NCBI RefSeq assembly: GCF_024505045.1
Contig: NZ_JANIBM010000007.1
Location: 62,001-126,000 of the forward strand
Source: Methylomonas aurea
GTDB taxonomy: Bacteria; Pseudomonadota; Gammaproteobacteria; Methylococcales; Methylomonadaceae
Reading direction: 5' to 3'
Length of the DNA stretch: 64,000 nt
The first letter of the stretch is position 1. Each line of letters opens with the position of its first letter. Positions 62,866 to 64,000 of the stretch are shown piece by piece. The position numbers were made by a program, and so were the translations under genes. Under the pieces are notes generated by a model, which searched no databases, was not told the DNA's origin, and worked only from the letters and a program-made list of their open reading frames with translations.

Positions 62866-63609
62866 TCAGGCGGGTTGTTCGCTTCGGCGTTTTTTCAGGC
62901 CCAACATGCCGATCACGCCGGCCAGAAACGACCAGACCGCGGCCGGCAGCGGCACCGGCGAGGCCTCCAAATGGTTATCCATCCGCACGTCGGCGTACAA
63001 GCCTTCGGTCTGGCCGGCCGCCAATTCGAAGCCGAACAGGCCGCTACTGCCGGCCCGCACCACGTTCAGCTCATTGAACGCGGTATCGGCCCGGTCATAA
63101 CCTTGCCACAGGCCGTCGCCGTTAAAGAAATCGATAGTGACGGAACTGGAATCGGTCGCCGATCCGGCCGCCGCGCCGAGCAGGTAATCCAGGCGCAAAC
63201 TGATGGCGTAACTGTCGCTGCCGTTATTGCGAAACTCCAAGCCGTACCAAGCCAAATGGTGCGCATCCAGCATACCCTCAGCCAGCGTGCCGCTGACGGC
63301 GAAGGTGTAACTGAAACTGCCGCTGGTGGACAACTCCGGATTGTTGGCGCTGACCAAGCCGCTGCCGTGGATTTGCACTTGCGAATATTCGTCGCCGGGA
63401 TAGGCCGGCGCATCGATCTGCCGGAAGTAGCCGACTATTTCCAGTCCGGATAGATCCCCCGGATTGTTCAGATTGGCGATACCTTCGATGCTGTAGCTCA
63501 GCGCGGCGGAGCTGTTGAAACTGGCGGCGGCATTGGCCGTCTCGGTGGCGGCCAAGCCCAATCCGGCCAATAATGCTAGCGAAACCCTGCTATTGATGGA
63601 ACTCTGCAT
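62866..63609 (-). CDS. Exported VPLPA-CTERM protein
   Basis: A 247-residue protein with a signal peptide (LALLAGLGLAATETANAA near 10-28), a beta-rich body (SGSFSYTFAVSGTLAEGM, SVTIDFFNGDGLWQ) and a C-terminal sorting signal SPVPLPAAVWSFLAGVIGML followed by GLKKRR. This is the second VPLPA-CTERM protein in the window and shares the tail of the GDSL esterase, so both go through the same exosortase route. No enzymatic motif is visible. Confidence 0.85.
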   Translation of the reverse strand: MQSSINSRVSLALLAGLGLAATETANAAASFNSSAALSYSIEGIANLNNPGDLSGLEIVGYFRQIDAPAYPGDEYSQVQIHGSGLVSANNPELSTSGSFSYTFAVSGTLAEGMLDAHHLAWYGLEFRNNGSDSYAISLRLDYLLGAAAGSATDSSSVTIDFFNGDGLWQGYDRADTAFNELNVVRAGSSGLFGFELAAGQTEGLYADVRMDNHLEASPVPLPAAVWSFLAGVIGMLGLKKRRSEQPA

Positions 63610-63699
63610 ATATTAATCTCTACTTGATCATGATGTTCTGAAGGCCCGCGCTGCCTGACGCGACGCGGGCCGCTGTTATCGCAACCGACAATCTACCGG

Positions 63700-64000
63700 T
63701 CAGCGCGCCAACAACTGGTCGAACGGCAACAGCGGATCGGTCGCACCGTTGGCGCCGACCGCAGGCACGACCAGCACTTCATCCTTGGCCAGATCGGCTT
63801 GCAACGAATTGCCGGATACCACCGCCTCGTGGTTACCGACATGGCCGTTCGGCACGATTACCTCCGGATGGTCGAACGGCGCTTTTTCGTAGCGCACCCG
63901 GTCGTCGGTGAAGGTTTTTAGGTAAGCGATCAGATCGGCCCGGTTAGCCGGCGAATTGATCGAAGACGAGATGGTGCTAACCTGAAAGTGCAAATTTTCG
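63700..64000 (-). CDS. C-terminal end of a probable di-haem cytochrome c peroxidase-like protein (partial)
   Basis: The frame is open to the end of the window, so its 5' part lies beyond it. About 100 residues are seen: NRADLIAYLKTFTDDRVRYE is the C-terminal haem-domain helix typical of cytochrome c / MauG-like di-haem proteins, followed by KAPFDHPEVIVPNGHVG. No haem motif CxxCH lies in the part seen. The identification rests on the helix and tail only. Confidence 0.55.
   Translation of the reverse strand, partial: ENLHFQVSTISSSINSPANRADLIAYLKTFTDDRVRYEKAPFDHPEVIVPNGHVGNHEAVVSGNSLQADLAKDEVLVVPAVGANGATDPLLPFDQLLAR

Noticed and set aside
1-64000. tRNA, rRNA or riboswitch genes
   Set aside because: No cloverleaf, rRNA core or known riboswitch consensus was found by eye, including upstream of the B12-dependent nrdJa where a cobalamin riboswitch might have been expected. 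Short or divergent RNAs could be missed.

Overview
The window looks like chromosomal DNA of a gammaproteobacterial (type I, Methylomonas-like) methanotroph. It is mostly GC-rich. It carries serine-cycle genes (malate thiokinase mtkA/mtkB, malyl-CoA lyase, serine-glyoxylate aminotransferase, a hydroxypyruvate/glyoxylate reductase-like dehydrogenase), glycolate oxidase glcDEF, VPLPA-CTERM exported proteins, and many PAS-rich sensors. The genus is inferred from gene content and protein similarity recalled from memory, not from a search.

Layout. 0-5.8 kb: a dead IS3-type remnant, the glcDEF operon and a VPLPA-CTERM GDSL esterase. 6-7.2 kb: a small inverted-repeat element and an RsbQ-like hydrolase that converges on a giant six-PAS hybrid histidine kinase (7.2-11.7 kb). 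11.8-14.4 kb: a membrane GH17 protein with a tiny overlapping membrane protein, and a Tat-exported superoxide-reductase-like protein. 14.6-18.2 kb: a four-PAS LuxR-type regulator, a decapitated EEP nuclease gene and a lipoprotein. 18.5-21.7 kb: an AT-rich three-gene cassette (DUF262 protein, DUF3696-type ATPase, unknown protein) that looks like an undescribed defence-type module. 22-27.3 kb: a VanY-like peptidase, then a sigma-54 activator divergent from a bufferin-type operon (DUF2282 precursor, DUF692/MNIO enzyme, DUF2063 partner, DoxX) that has a textbook -24/-12 promoter and upstream inverted repeats. 27.7-31.4 kb: msrPQ, a cyclotransferase, dtd, a Cys/His-rich lipoprotein and a CBS protein. 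31.7-36.2 kb: an MCP-PilZ fusion overlapping a beta-helix protein, and a lipase-like lipoprotein. 36.2-39.4 kb: a repeat-dense stretch with small genes. 39.4-44.2 kb: AT-rich hypotheticals downstream of a split class II ribonucleotide reductase (nrdJa/nrdJb) whose halves are separated by a DUF4160/DUF2442 pair, with two NrdR boxes upstream. 44.4-49 kb: a 1,406-residue SNF2 helicase. 49-52.3 kb: mtkB, mtkA, mcl. 52.8-58.6 kb: a universal-stress protein, a SulP-Usp fusion transporter, and two OmpR-type regulators flanking one histidine kinase. 58.9-64 kb: sgaA, a DnaJ-like membrane protein without HPD, a D-2-hydroxyacid dehydrogenase, a second VPLPA-CTERM protein and the end of a probable di-haem cytochrome gene.

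How the genes fit together. glcDEF makes glyoxylate from glycolate. sgaA and the 2-hydroxyacid dehydrogenase use glyoxylate and hydroxypyruvate. mtkAB and mcl make malyl-CoA and split it to glyoxylate and acetyl-CoA. The window therefore has a clear C1/C2-acid theme. A second theme is metal and redox stress: the bufferin operon, the Cys/His-rich lipoprotein, the superoxide-reductase-like protein and msrPQ. The strongest candidates for something new are the AT-rich DUF262/ATPase/unknown cassette, the sigma-54 control of a bufferin operon, and the Cys/His-rich lipoprotein. No tRNA, rRNA or CRISPR array was seen.
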